Positions 1 through 5,549 of a stretch of 5,549 bases of DNA are shown here, piece after piece. This stretch comes from Myxococcales bacterium (GTDB lineage Bacteria > Myxococcota > Bradymonadia > REDH01): contig JAGWVZ010000268.1 of the NCBI GenBank assembly GCA_018970625.1, forward strand, positions 1-5,549, written 5' to 3'. The translations under genes and the position numbers were made by a program. Positions within the stretch are counted from its first letter, which is position 1, and every line of letters starts with the position of its first letter. The notes under the pieces are model-generated. The model had not been told where the DNA came from. It saw only the letters and a program-made list of their open reading frames with translations, and did not search any database.

Positions 1-1268
1 GTATCGGGATTGTCGAGTAGTGGAGATAACCACAGCAGATTGACACCCATCGACTGAAAATAGCCGTCTTCAATCGCTTCAATAACCCCCAGAAAATCAC
101 CGCCCTGATAATTTGCGATGGCAGGAACACGGTCCAGAGGGCGATTATCGGAGGGGTCGGCATTTCGGAACCGATCGGTAAAGACAAAATACATGGTGGC
201 GTCCTGCCATACGAACGGTTCGTCCTCGACCCAGAGCGGCACAAAGATATCCTCTTCAACGCTGCGGCCTTCCGTGTCTGCTGCCGTCACCCGCACCGAG
301 TATTTACCGGGACGCGTAATGCCTGTCTGCTCGACGATGATGCGCCCGGTGGCAACGTCAACCGCTGGTTCGACCGGTACGCCGCCGATCGTCGCCGCGA
401 GCGAAGGCAAGCTGAGCACCGCTTCATCAAACGCCCGAACAAATTGCAGCTCGACCCGAACCGACTCAGCGTCAGATGCTGCCGCCACCACCTCGAGCAG
501 GGGGCGCTGACAGTCGCCGACGATGAGGTTGCGATTCTCAAAATTCCCGTCCCAACGGGTATAGAAATCGACGGTAATGGAGTCCGGTATGGCGGTCCCA
601 CCCGAGAAATCCCATTCACCGTCCACAATGAACTTATGGGCGTACTCGCCGGGCGGGAGGTTCAGTTCAGCCGTCCAGACGCCATCGCGGTCGGGGTCGG
701 ACAGAGGGGTCGCGGTGGCGTTCCAGTCGTTGAACGAACCGGCAACAAACACCGTGCCGACCGAGCGCCCCGGGTTCATGGAGACCAGGGTGGTGCACCC
801 GCGCACGGGATATGTCGAATCGGGCGAAACGTCAGACGGTACGACATCTTCGGTATCGGCCGACGCGCCAACATCGGCATCGCGATCGTCCGTTGGTGCG
901 TCGCCGCTGGCGTCGGTCGCATCGTCACCCGAGACCGCATCCTGTAACACGTCCTGCTCATCCGCTACGGTGGCATCCCCCGTGTCTGAGAAAGCGTCGG
1001 CCATCGCCGTATCCGAGGCCGTGGCATCGCGGCCCGCATCTCGACCGAGCGCAACGCAGAGCGGTTCGGTGACGCAATCGGCGTCTTCGCAGTCTGTGAC
1101 GCCATCGCGATCGTTATCGGCGCGGTCGATGCATCCCTGTGGTGCCTCGCGCTCGCTCTGAACGGTGTTGTCGGAGGCGTCGTCGGCGCACGCGACCAAC
1201 CACACCATCAGCAGCCATGAGGAGACCGCGCAGGCAATCCGGGAGGGTGTATCAGACAAGAACGACAT
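1..1268 (-). CDS. Secreted lipoprotein, alpha-amylase family (GH13), N-terminal part, runs off left edge
   Basis: This is an open frame of 422 codons plus 2 bases with no stop before the window edge. Residues 1-27 form a lipoprotein signal peptide: Arg10, a hydrophobic stretch (WLLMVWLVAC), and a lipobox ending at Cys27, so the protein should be exported and lipid-anchored. Residues 46-65 (CIDRADNDRDGVTDCEDADC) resemble a Cys-flanked, Ca-binding thrombospondin type 3/EF-hand-like motif. Residues 77-151 are a low-complexity Asp/Ala/Thr linker. Residues about 170-250 fit a CBM48/AMPK-type glycogen-binding domain (GSFNDWN at 177-183, DGVW at 195-198, then YAHKFIVDGEW at 209-219). Residues about 256-350 look like a beta-sandwich spacer. 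From 354 the GH13 barrel begins (MYFVFTDRF at 359-367, GGDFLG at 389-394, LLWLSPLLDNP at 411-421). Catalytic residues would lie beyond the edge. Likely role: binding and hydrolysis or transglycosylation of starch- or glycogen-like glucans at the cell surface. Exact specificity cannot be read. No good Shine-Dalgarno precedes the ATG; an in-frame GTG four codons before the ATG codon (five residues longer) is an alternative start. Confidence 0.9.
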   Translation of the reverse strand, partial: MSFLSDTPSRIACAVSSWLLMVWLVACADDASDNTVQSEREAPQGCIDRADNDRDGVTDCEDADCVTEPLCVALGRDAGRDATASDTAMADAFSDTGDATVADEQDVLQDAVSGDDATDASGDAPTDDRDADVGASADTEDVVPSDVSPDSTYPVRGCTTLVSMNPGRSVGTVFVAGSFNDWNATATPLSDPDRDGVWTAELNLPPGEYAHKFIVDGEWDFSGGTAIPDSITVDFYTRWDGNFENRNLIVGDCQRPLLEVVAAASDAESVRVELQFVRAFDEAVLSLPSLAATIGGVPVEPAVDVATGRIIVEQTGITRPGKYSVRVTAADTEGRSVEEDIFVPLWVEDEPFVWQDATMYFVFTDRFRNADPSDNRPLDRVPAIANYQGGDFLGVIEAIEDGYFQSMGVNLLWLSPLLDNPD

Positions 1269-1288
1269 AGAGCGACCAGCCACAAGTC

Positions 1289-1321
1289 AGGTAACACGCG
1301 CGAGTCGAGCGAAGGTAACAC
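1289..1321. repeat. Pair of 9-bp direct repeats (AGGTAACAC) upstream of the lipoprotein gene
   Basis: AGGTAACAC occurs at 1289-1297 and again at 1313-1321, a 24-bp period with unrelated sequence between. Read on the minus strand, towards the lipoprotein gene, both copies are GTGTTACCT and lie about 20 and 45 bp ahead of its ATG. Such placement fits a regulator binding two direct half-sites or tandem weak -10-like elements, but two short copies could also arise by chance. Confidence 0.4.
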
Positions 1322-1388
1322 AGGACCGCCCGAATGCCACCGCTGCGGCGCACAAAAAACACCGGAAGGCTTCTTCGCTCTGAATCTT

Positions 1389-1425
1389 CGATATCGTTGT
1401 GCAATGCGTCAACGTTGACACTTGC
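1389..1425. promoter_or_regulatory. Putative operator: two palindromes with centres 21 bp apart
   Basis: GTCAACGTTGAC at 1408-1419 is a perfect 12-bp palindrome. GCAA (1401-1404) and TTGC (1422-1425) flank it almost symmetrically, off by one base, extending the dyad to about 25 bp. A second perfect palindrome, CGATATCG, lies at 1389-1396. The centres (1392.5 and 1413.5) are exactly 21 bp apart, two turns of B-DNA, so two dimers could bind on the same face. The site is 77 bp before the start of the unknown gene and 140 bp before the lipoprotein start, a natural place to control both. The dyads are seen directly; the regulator is unknown. Confidence 0.45.
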
Positions 1426-1495
1426 CACGGGGGTTCAGGGCAGATAGCGGCGGTTTCAAGAATCGACACCTCCCCTGACTTTATCTGTAAAAAAC

Positions 1496-3337
1496 ATGAA
1501 GCCACAGAACAGTGACCCCGCGGTTAGCCATCCGTTCAGAGAACTCGAGGCGGTCGCGATCGAACCGCCGCCGACTGATCAACAAAAACAGAGGCTTGCC
1601 CGATTTGCAACAGCGGGTGAAAAGCGTGGACGGTACCACCTTCCAGAATCGCTGGATTCCGGCAGCCCGGTCGGTTTTCGTCGTCGAATTTCGATGTCGC
1701 GGGCCGAGGTGCAGGCGTGCCTGCCGTTGTTGTCGATCGACCGACCGGTCGCTTTTGTTGCCGGAGCGGAAGTAACCGAGGGCGAATTGTTTGAAGAGTG
1801 TTCGCTGGGCGTGCTGACCGCTCGACAATCCACCAACTTTCGCGGACATCGGGACGTGATCCTTGGCCCTGACGATTCCGCGCGCATGGCGGCATTGCTC
1901 CGGCAGCTGAAGGGTCTGGAGGCGACACCTCTGGATGGTGCATCGCATACGCACGTCGTGTTCTGCCGCCCTTATCGCACGCCCTTTACGTTGCTGTTGA
2001 CGTTTATTGGCCATAGCGCGCTGACCAGCCCGTGGACGGTCGCCGCTCGCGCCTGGCGCAAAAAATACCAGCACGCCGATGATATTCCGACCATTCGCTG
2101 GCTGATGCACGTACATCTGGGTGTTCTGGCCGATGCGATGGAACGTGCCACCGTGATCGCGTCGGGTGGAAAAAGGCGTGCCCAGACGTTCATGGTTCCT
2201 CTGTGTGGAAATCTGCGGCAGGAAAATCGCGCGATACTCCGCGAGATGGAGCTGCTGGCCGGGCTGACAGCGAGCGAGCGCGCTGCGGGCTGGCGGGTGG
2301 CGCTGGTAACGCAGGTGGGAACGGTCGCAGAAAAGGAGCAGATAAAGGCCAACCCGGAAACCCTGCGTAAATTCGGCGCCAATCTGCTCGCATTTCGCAG
2401 CGAACGTATCCAGCCGGGGGTGAACCAGGAAGACAAGGCACCCGAAGCCTACCAGCATCGCCAGAGCATGGATATTCCCGAAGAATTAACCGTTCAGGCG
2501 GGACGTGCCGCCTACAACGCGTTCGCGCATTTTACCGGTTGTGAGCGTGAGCGCGCGAAGTCGATTCTGTTGCTCGATCGCATTGACGTGCTGACGCCCA
2601 ACGGAAAAGAGCGGATTCGCGAGGTGCGGGACATGCTCGATCATGTCACCGATCGCGTGGTGAATGGAATTCCGCTGTGGGCCGATCTGGCAACGGCGAA
2701 GAATCTTTCGTCCAATGCGGCACGGGGCAAGAAGGCATTCGCGCTCGCCGGACAGCGTATTTATATTGGTGGTTTATCAGGAAAGGCGTTGCGCGAAACC
2801 GGGATGGACATGGAGCTGGCCACGCGTGCCTTCGGCGCCGCCGCTGCACGCAGCGCGCTGGTGGCCGAGCTGATGGGGGTGATGGACCTGCCGGAGAGCT
2901 GTGATTTGCTTGCCGGAATCTGTCTGATGGCGGGACCAGTCAATCAGAACGATATCGGAAAATCTTTTTACGGACAGGCGGATCTATTGCACAAAACCTA
3001 CCCCGATGAAGAGCCCACGTCACTGCTGGTCTGGACACTGAAGGCCAAGACAGTAGCTGACCCCATCGGCAATGAAGAGCAGCTCATGAACGCTGCGCGT
3101 AAAGGAGCGCTGGTGGACCTTCGCGCGGCCCCGCACGAGGTGGTGTCATTGCGTATTGGAGACTCGGTGCAGCCCATGCGACGGCTGGGCGTACGTGTGA
3201 ATCAGGAGCGTGCCTTCGAGGATATCGGTAATTTCGTAACGGACCCTGATGGCTTCGAGATTCCTGGCAACCGTGGCACGCGCTGGCCAGACTCGCTTCG
3301 CAATGCAAACCCCTTTTCAAACCAGCTGGCCAAATGA
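1496..3337 (+). CDS. Unrecognised 613-residue cytoplasmic protein, translationally coupled to a MaoC hydratase
   Basis: I do not recognise this protein. The ATG at 1496 is the most upstream ordinary start: an in-frame TAG lies at 1445-1447 with no ATG, GTG or TTG between. No clear Shine-Dalgarno precedes it, only A-rich sequence. There is no signal peptide or clear transmembrane segment, so it is probably cytoplasmic. The first 65 residues are Pro- and charge-rich. Residues 155-220 contain a moderately hydrophobic stretch (TPFTLLLTFIGHSALTSPW) and His/Trp-rich helices (IRWLMHVHLG). Residues 240-420 look largely alpha-helical and rich in Arg and Glu. Residues about 440-483, with LLAGICLMAG at 471-480, faintly recall the helical core of HDOD/HD-like domains, but the metal-binding His-Asp pair is absent, so this is only a weak guess. 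The last four bases overlap the hydratase start as ATGA, implying co-translation and perhaps a shared pathway or complex. Codon use and GC (about 58-60% in sampled lines) match the hydratase. The frame is certainly coding; the function is unknown. Confidence 0.85.
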   Translation: MKPQNSDPAVSHPFRELEAVAIEPPPTDQQKQRLARFATAGEKRGRYHLPESLDSGSPVGFRRRISMSRAEVQACLPLLSIDRPVAFVAGAEVTEGELFEECSLGVLTARQSTNFRGHRDVILGPDDSARMAALLRQLKGLEATPLDGASHTHVVFCRPYRTPFTLLLTFIGHSALTSPWTVAARAWRKKYQHADDIPTIRWLMHVHLGVLADAMERATVIASGGKRRAQTFMVPLCGNLRQENRAILREMELLAGLTASERAAGWRVALVTQVGTVAEKEQIKANPETLRKFGANLLAFRSERIQPGVNQEDKAPEAYQHRQSMDIPEELTVQAGRAAYNAFAHFTGCERERAKSILLLDRIDVLTPNGKERIREVRDMLDHVTDRVVNGIPLWADLATAKNLSSNAARGKKAFALAGQRIYIGGLSGKALRETGMDMELATRAFGAAAARSALVAELMGVMDLPESCDLLAGICLMAGPVNQNDIGKSFYGQADLLHKTYPDEEPTSLLVWTLKAKTVADPIGNEEQLMNAARKGALVDLRAAPHEVVSLRIGDSVQPMRRLGVRVNQERAFEDIGNFVTDPDGFEIPGNRGTRWPDSLRNANPFSNQLAK

Positions 3338-4224
3338 GCACCACGTTGTACTTCGAGAAGAAACCAGCGCTCGCCGGCCATTTGCTGAAGGCGCTTCTAT
3401 CGACCAAATCCGGAAAAGACGCGTGGCCGTCTGAACTGACGGCGGAGGTTGCGCCGTCGACACCCGATGCAGCGTGGGTGGCGTCCTATCGGAAGATTTG
3501 CGGGTTTGCGCCGGACGACACGCTGCCGGCGACGATCCCGCAGGTGCTGGCCGTGCCCATGCACATCGCGATGCTGACGCACCCGACCTTTCCGCTGAAG
3601 CCCATGGGCATTGTGCATGTACGGCAGACCATTCAGGTCGTTCGGCCGATTCGCGTCGGCGAGGCGTTTTCACTCCGCAGCTCGTTGAGCGCCCCGCGTC
3701 AGGCCAAGCGCGGTCGTGAATTTGATTTGGCGACCGAAGCGCTGGTTGCAGGCGAGGTCGTCTGGCGGGGCATCACCACCATTCTGGCGCCCGAGCGTCA
3801 GGCAGGGTCTGAACAGTCTGCCATGAGAAAGGAGCGTGCAGATGAAACCCCGATGCGCATTCCCGGCGAGCGGTTATTGCAGTCGTCCTCATGGTCACTG
3901 TCGGAGTCGCTGGGGCGCGACTATACGCGCGTCGCTGGCGATTTTAATCCGATTCACCTGCACGCCTGGGCGGCTCGGCCATTTGGATTTAAAAAGGCCA
4001 TTATTCACGGCATGTGGTTACTGGGGCGTACGCTCGCCGATTTGCAGGGGCGACTGCCGGATGGCCCCTACGAGGTCAGCATGGATTTTCGGCGCCCTGT
4101 CTCGCTGCCCGGTCGCGTGTTTCTGGTAGCCGAAAAGGTGAGCGATACCGAGATTGGATTTTCGGTGCGTAACCGCGAACAGACCCGGGAACACGTCAGC
4201 GGTTTTGTTCGTATCGGTGGCTGA
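3334..4224 (+). CDS. MaoC-like (R)-specific enoyl-CoA hydratase, two-domain hot-dog protein
   Basis: This 296-residue protein is predicted to hydrate trans-2-enoyl-CoA (or enoyl-ACP) reversibly to the (R)-3-hydroxyacyl form, in the cytoplasm. The C-terminal half carries the hydratase 2 motif: YTRVAGDFNPIHLHAWAA spans residues 197-214, with Asp203, Asn205 and His208 at the catalytic and oxyanion positions, followed by HGMWLLG at 225-231, the usual helix of this fold. Residues about 65-150 (IPQVLAVPMHIAM, then a beta-rich run) look like a second, degenerate hot-dog domain without the motif. This gives the double hot-dog layout of longer MaoC proteins, in which only one half is catalytic. The start overlaps the preceding stop as ATGA and no Shine-Dalgarno is visible, so translation probably depends on re-initiation after the upstream gene. 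A Lys/Arg/Glu-rich linker joins the halves at about 153-175. Whether it serves beta-oxidation, polyhydroxyalkanoate supply or lipid synthesis cannot be told: no reductase, thiolase or synthase lies in view. Confidence 0.9.
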   Translation: MSTTLYFEKKPALAGHLLKALLSTKSGKDAWPSELTAEVAPSTPDAAWVASYRKICGFAPDDTLPATIPQVLAVPMHIAMLTHPTFPLKPMGIVHVRQTIQVVRPIRVGEAFSLRSSLSAPRQAKRGREFDLATEALVAGEVVWRGITTILAPERQAGSEQSAMRKERADETPMRIPGERLLQSSSWSLSESLGRDYTRVAGDFNPIHLHAWAARPFGFKKAIIHGMWLLGRTLADLQGRLPDGPYEVSMDFRRPVSLPGRVFLVAEKVSDTEIGFSVRNREQTREHVSGFVRIGG

Positions 4225-4384
4225 GCGTCGCCGGCGTTACCAATCACGGCGATCGCGGATCACACGACGCCCTGTTGTGATTTCAAGCCACCCCGCGTGT
4301 TATCGATGGAGTCGGATGGTGACGAGGGTGCATGTGGTGTTCGGGGGTGCGGCTGAAGGTCGGGGGGGCGGTTGGGCGCAGGAT
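4225..4384. other. Convergent intergenic gap between hydratase and sirtuin
   Basis: The two flanking genes end facing each other across 160 bp. I see no gene here: the open frame crossing 4154-4417 is an out-of-frame continuation of the hydratase. The left part holds a weak inverted repeat (4259-4281). The right part is G-rich on the plus strand, with runs at 4326-4328, 4343-4347, 4362-4368 and 4374-4376. Transcripts from both sides must stop here. Confidence 0.6.
4259..4281. terminator. Weak inverted repeat, possible bidirectional terminator
   Basis: ATCACA (4259-4264) pairs with TGTGAT (4276-4281) around an 11-base loop. Two G-T wobbles can lengthen the outer stem. It sits 35 bp after the hydratase stop, where a terminator is expected. 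The stem is short and no T-run follows on either strand, so it is a poor intrinsic terminator, and factor-dependent termination is equally possible. Confidence 0.25.
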
Positions 4385-5167
4385 TCAGCGTGCTTCGGGG
4401 TTCACGAGCGCGGGTAGTATCTGAGCCGAGGGGCCGAGAATGGTGCAGGAGGCGGACGAGGAGTGTGTGGTGGCCTCGGTGTTGATGACCACGACGCGGG
4501 CGCCGACGCGTCGCGCTTCATCGGCGAGACCCGCAGCTGGGTACACGACTCCGCTGGTGCCAACGACCAGCAGGAGGTCAGCTTTTCGGGCGGCTCGCGC
4601 GGCCGACTCCATGGCGCCGTCGGGCAGTTGTTCGCCGAACCACACCACGCCGGGTCGCATCAATCCGCCGCAGGCGCGGCAATGGGGCAGGGGCGGATCG
4701 AACTCGGGGTTTTCGGGGTGAATGCGGTCGTCCGGGGTGCGTGCGAAGGCGTCTTCGACGGCGCCGCAGCGGGTGCAGCGGTCGGCGAAGAGGTTGCCGT
4801 GCAGCTGATTGACGCCGACGGAGCCCGCTCGTGCGTGCAGGCCATCGACGTTCTGTGTGACGAGTGTGAAGTTGTTGCCGAGCCGCTGCTGCAGGGCGAC
4901 GAGGGCGTGATGACCGGGGTTGGGCAGGCAGCGGCGCACGAGGTTCTGTCGCCAGCGGTACCATGCCCAGACGACGCGGGGATCGTGGTCAAAGGCGTCG
5001 GGCGTGGCGAGCTGCGTGGGATCCCAGGATCGCCAGAGTCCTTTGTCGCCGCGGAAGGTGGGCACGCCACTCTCGGCGCTCACGCCGGCTCCGGTGAGGA
5101 CGACGATGCGTCGCGCGTCCTGAATCCACGGTCGTACCCGCGCGATGGTGTCTTCTGTCTGTTGCAT
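4385..5167 (-). CDS. cobB: Sir2-family NAD-dependent protein deacylase (CobB-like, class III)
   Basis: This is a complete 260-residue sirtuin, the usual bacterial CobB length, removing acyl groups from protein lysines with NAD and releasing nicotinamide and O-acyl-ADP-ribose. Visible motifs in order: GAGVSAESGVPTFRG at 26-40 (NAD binding), TQNVDGLH at 104-111, catalytic His123 in LHGN, a zinc ribbon with Cys131, Cys134, Cys163 and Cys166, VVGTSG at 201-206 and VVINTE at 226-231 (ribose and adenine side). Tyr70 and Arg73 in AWYRWRQ match the Tyr-x-x-Arg pair that binds the carboxylate of succinyl or malonyl lysine in SIRT5 and E. coli CobB, so desuccinylase or demalonylase activity alongside deacetylation is plausible. 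The ATG is supported by AGGGAG six bases upstream. It stands alone, convergent with the hydratase. Sampled GC is about 65-70%, higher than in the neighbouring genes. Confidence 0.96.
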   Translation of the reverse strand: MQQTEDTIARVRPWIQDARRIVVLTGAGVSAESGVPTFRGDKGLWRSWDPTQLATPDAFDHDPRVVWAWYRWRQNLVRRCLPNPGHHALVALQQRLGNNFTLVTQNVDGLHARAGSVGVNQLHGNLFADRCTRCGAVEDAFARTPDDRIHPENPEFDPPLPHCRACGGLMRPGVVWFGEQLPDGAMESAARAARKADLLLVVGTSGVVYPAAGLADEARRVGARVVVINTEATTHSSSASCTILGPSAQILPALVNPEAR

Positions 5168-5173
5168 GGCGTG

Positions 5174-5179
5174 CTCCCT
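5174..5179 (-). promoter_or_regulatory. Ribosome binding site of the sirtuin gene
   Basis: Read on the minus strand the sequence is AGGGAG, six bases before the ATG at 5167. It is the only strong, well-spaced Shine-Dalgarno seen before any gene start in the window and fixes the sirtuin start. Confidence 0.7.
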
Positions 5180-5510
5180 GCCCTGTGATTTTGTTCGTCG
5201 CCCGCGCGAGGCTAGTCAGCGCGGCGGAAAACGCAACCGGGGCACGCCCAGGCCACCCAGCTGATTTCGACAGCCGGACGCCCATACGCCTGTCTAAACG
5301 TCGTACCGAATAATGCAATGTTAAGACGTGATCTCATCGTGCGCACCCGTTGAATCCGTTTTCTCGATTCGATATTCTTCGTTATCTGATTTCGTCTTGC
5401 AACACATCTGTCGCGGTGCAGCACCCGCGAACACAATGCCCTGGCTGTGGGTTGCCGCTGGGCGACGGCATGACACGAGGTTCTTTGCAGGGCGGCAGTA
5501 GAAAAAGATG

Positions 5511-5540
5511 TTGACGTGATTTTGCCTCGTGGTCTATACG
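5511..5540 (+). promoter_or_regulatory. Sigma70-like promoter candidate reading out of the right edge
   Basis: TTGACG (5511-5516) and TATACG (5535-5540) match the -35 and -10 consensus at five and four of six positions, with an 18-bp spacer. An A-rich stretch (GAAAAAG, 5501-5507) sits just upstream, like an UP element. Transcription would start at about the window edge, so a gene or RNA on the plus strand probably begins just beyond it. Confidence 0.4.
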
Positions 5541-5549
5541 GGCGCTCCC

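Larger units (their letters stand above)
1269..1495. promoter_or_regulatory. Divergent intergenic region between the amylase lipoprotein and the MaoC operon
   Basis: This 227-bp gap between two divergently oriented start codons must hold both promoters. I found no reading frame in it that looks real. It contains the palindrome pair near 1389-1419 and the direct repeats at 1289-1321, listed separately. TTGAC cores lie in both arms of the 12-bp palindrome, giving a TTGACA on the plus strand (1415-1420) and a TTGACG on the minus strand. No convincing -10 box sits at the right distance from either one, so exact promoters cannot be placed. Confidence 0.55.
5168..5549. other. Non-coding region upstream of the sirtuin, with no convincing gene
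   Basis: No open frame in these 382 bp resembles a protein I know. Positions 5281-5400 are about 45% GC in hand count, against roughly 60-67% in the surrounding genes, as expected for a promoter region. The region should hold the sirtuin promoter (leftward), but no clear -35/-10 pair could be chosen. An imperfect dyad, GTCTAAAC (5292-5299) and GTTAAGAC (5320-5327), matches at seven of eight positions with a 20-base spacer. A rightward promoter candidate lies at the far end. A 54-codon frame with a CPGC motif (5350-5514) is treated under findings. Confidence 0.5.

Noticed and set aside
444..1161. Plus-strand open frames rich in Ser/Ala and Arg.
   Set aside because: They lie antisense to the lipoprotein linker and binding domain, and their composition is the mirror of the Asp/Ala/Thr codons there.
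1415..1446. TTGACA as the -35 box of the unknown gene.
   Set aside because: No acceptable -10 box lies 16-18 bp downstream; the closest AT-bearing sequence is CAGATA at a 20-bp spacing. The TTGAC is better explained as one arm of the palindrome.
1481..2458. A 325-codon open frame antisense to the unknown gene.
   Set aside because: Its product is rich in Arg, His and Gln with no recognisable motif, as expected from the complement of a GC-rich gene. The plus-strand frame is longer and is coupled to the hydratase.
3828..3844. A near-perfect Shine-Dalgarno (AAAGGAG) seven bases before an ATG inside the hydratase.
   Set aside because: The ATG is out of frame with the hydratase and opens a 95-codon frame with no recognisable features. 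The in-frame Met at 3853 is too far away to use it. The match probably follows from the Arg-Lys-Glu codons.
4249..4256. GCGATCGC palindrome after the hydratase, like the HIP1 octamer.
   Set aside because: A single 8-bp copy in GC-rich DNA is expected by chance, and the HIP1 family is a cyanobacterial feature.
4463..5188. A 241-codon plus-strand frame opposite the sirtuin.
   Set aside because: The minus-strand frame contains every sirtuin motif; this one is its complement, rich in Gly, Ala and Val, with no domain.
5212..5436. A 74-codon minus-strand frame upstream of the sirtuin, containing ACPGC near its end.
   Set aside because: It has no ribosome site, an odd composition and no known motif beyond the lone Cys pair. 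It lies where the sirtuin promoter should be.

Overview
The window looks like chromosomal DNA of a moderately GC-rich Gram-negative bacterium, most likely Myxococcota or a related deltaproteobacterial lineage such as Bradymonadales. The main clue is the leftward gene at the left edge. It encodes a lipoprotein with a short Cys-flanked, Asp-rich, thrombospondin type 3-like motif, followed by a long Asp/Ala/Thr linker, a style common in secreted proteins of those groups. This placement is an inference from protein style and cannot be proven from one window.

Layout from left to right. (1) Positions 1-1268, minus strand: the N-terminal 422 codons of a secreted, lipid-anchored alpha-amylase family (GH13) protein. 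It carries a CBM48-like starch/glycogen-binding domain, and the gene runs off the left edge. (2) Positions 1269-1495: a divergent intergenic region holding a perfect 12-bp palindrome, a second 8-bp palindrome exactly 21 bp away, and a pair of 9-bp direct repeats. (3) Positions 1496-3337, plus strand: a 613-residue protein I do not recognise. It overlaps by 4 bp (ATGA) with (4), positions 3334-4224, a 296-residue MaoC-type enoyl-CoA hydratase. (5) Positions 4225-4384: a convergent intergenic gap with a weak inverted repeat and G-runs. (6) Positions 4385-5167, minus strand: a complete CobB-like Sir2 deacylase with the Tyr-x-x-Arg signature of enzymes that remove acidic acyl groups. (7) Positions 5168-5549: no convincing gene. 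The region is AT-richer and ends in a sigma70-like promoter candidate firing out of the right edge.

The genes form three transcription units. The lipoprotein amylase would work at the cell surface on alpha-glucans. The coupled pair is probably co-translated, so the unknown protein may belong to acyl-CoA or fatty-acid metabolism. The sirtuin stands alone, is visibly more GC-rich than the pair, and its link to acyl metabolism is only thematic. I see no mobile element, CRISPR array, tRNA or rRNA. The best candidates for something undescribed are the unrecognised 613-residue protein with its coupled hydratase, and the palindrome pair in the divergent promoter region.
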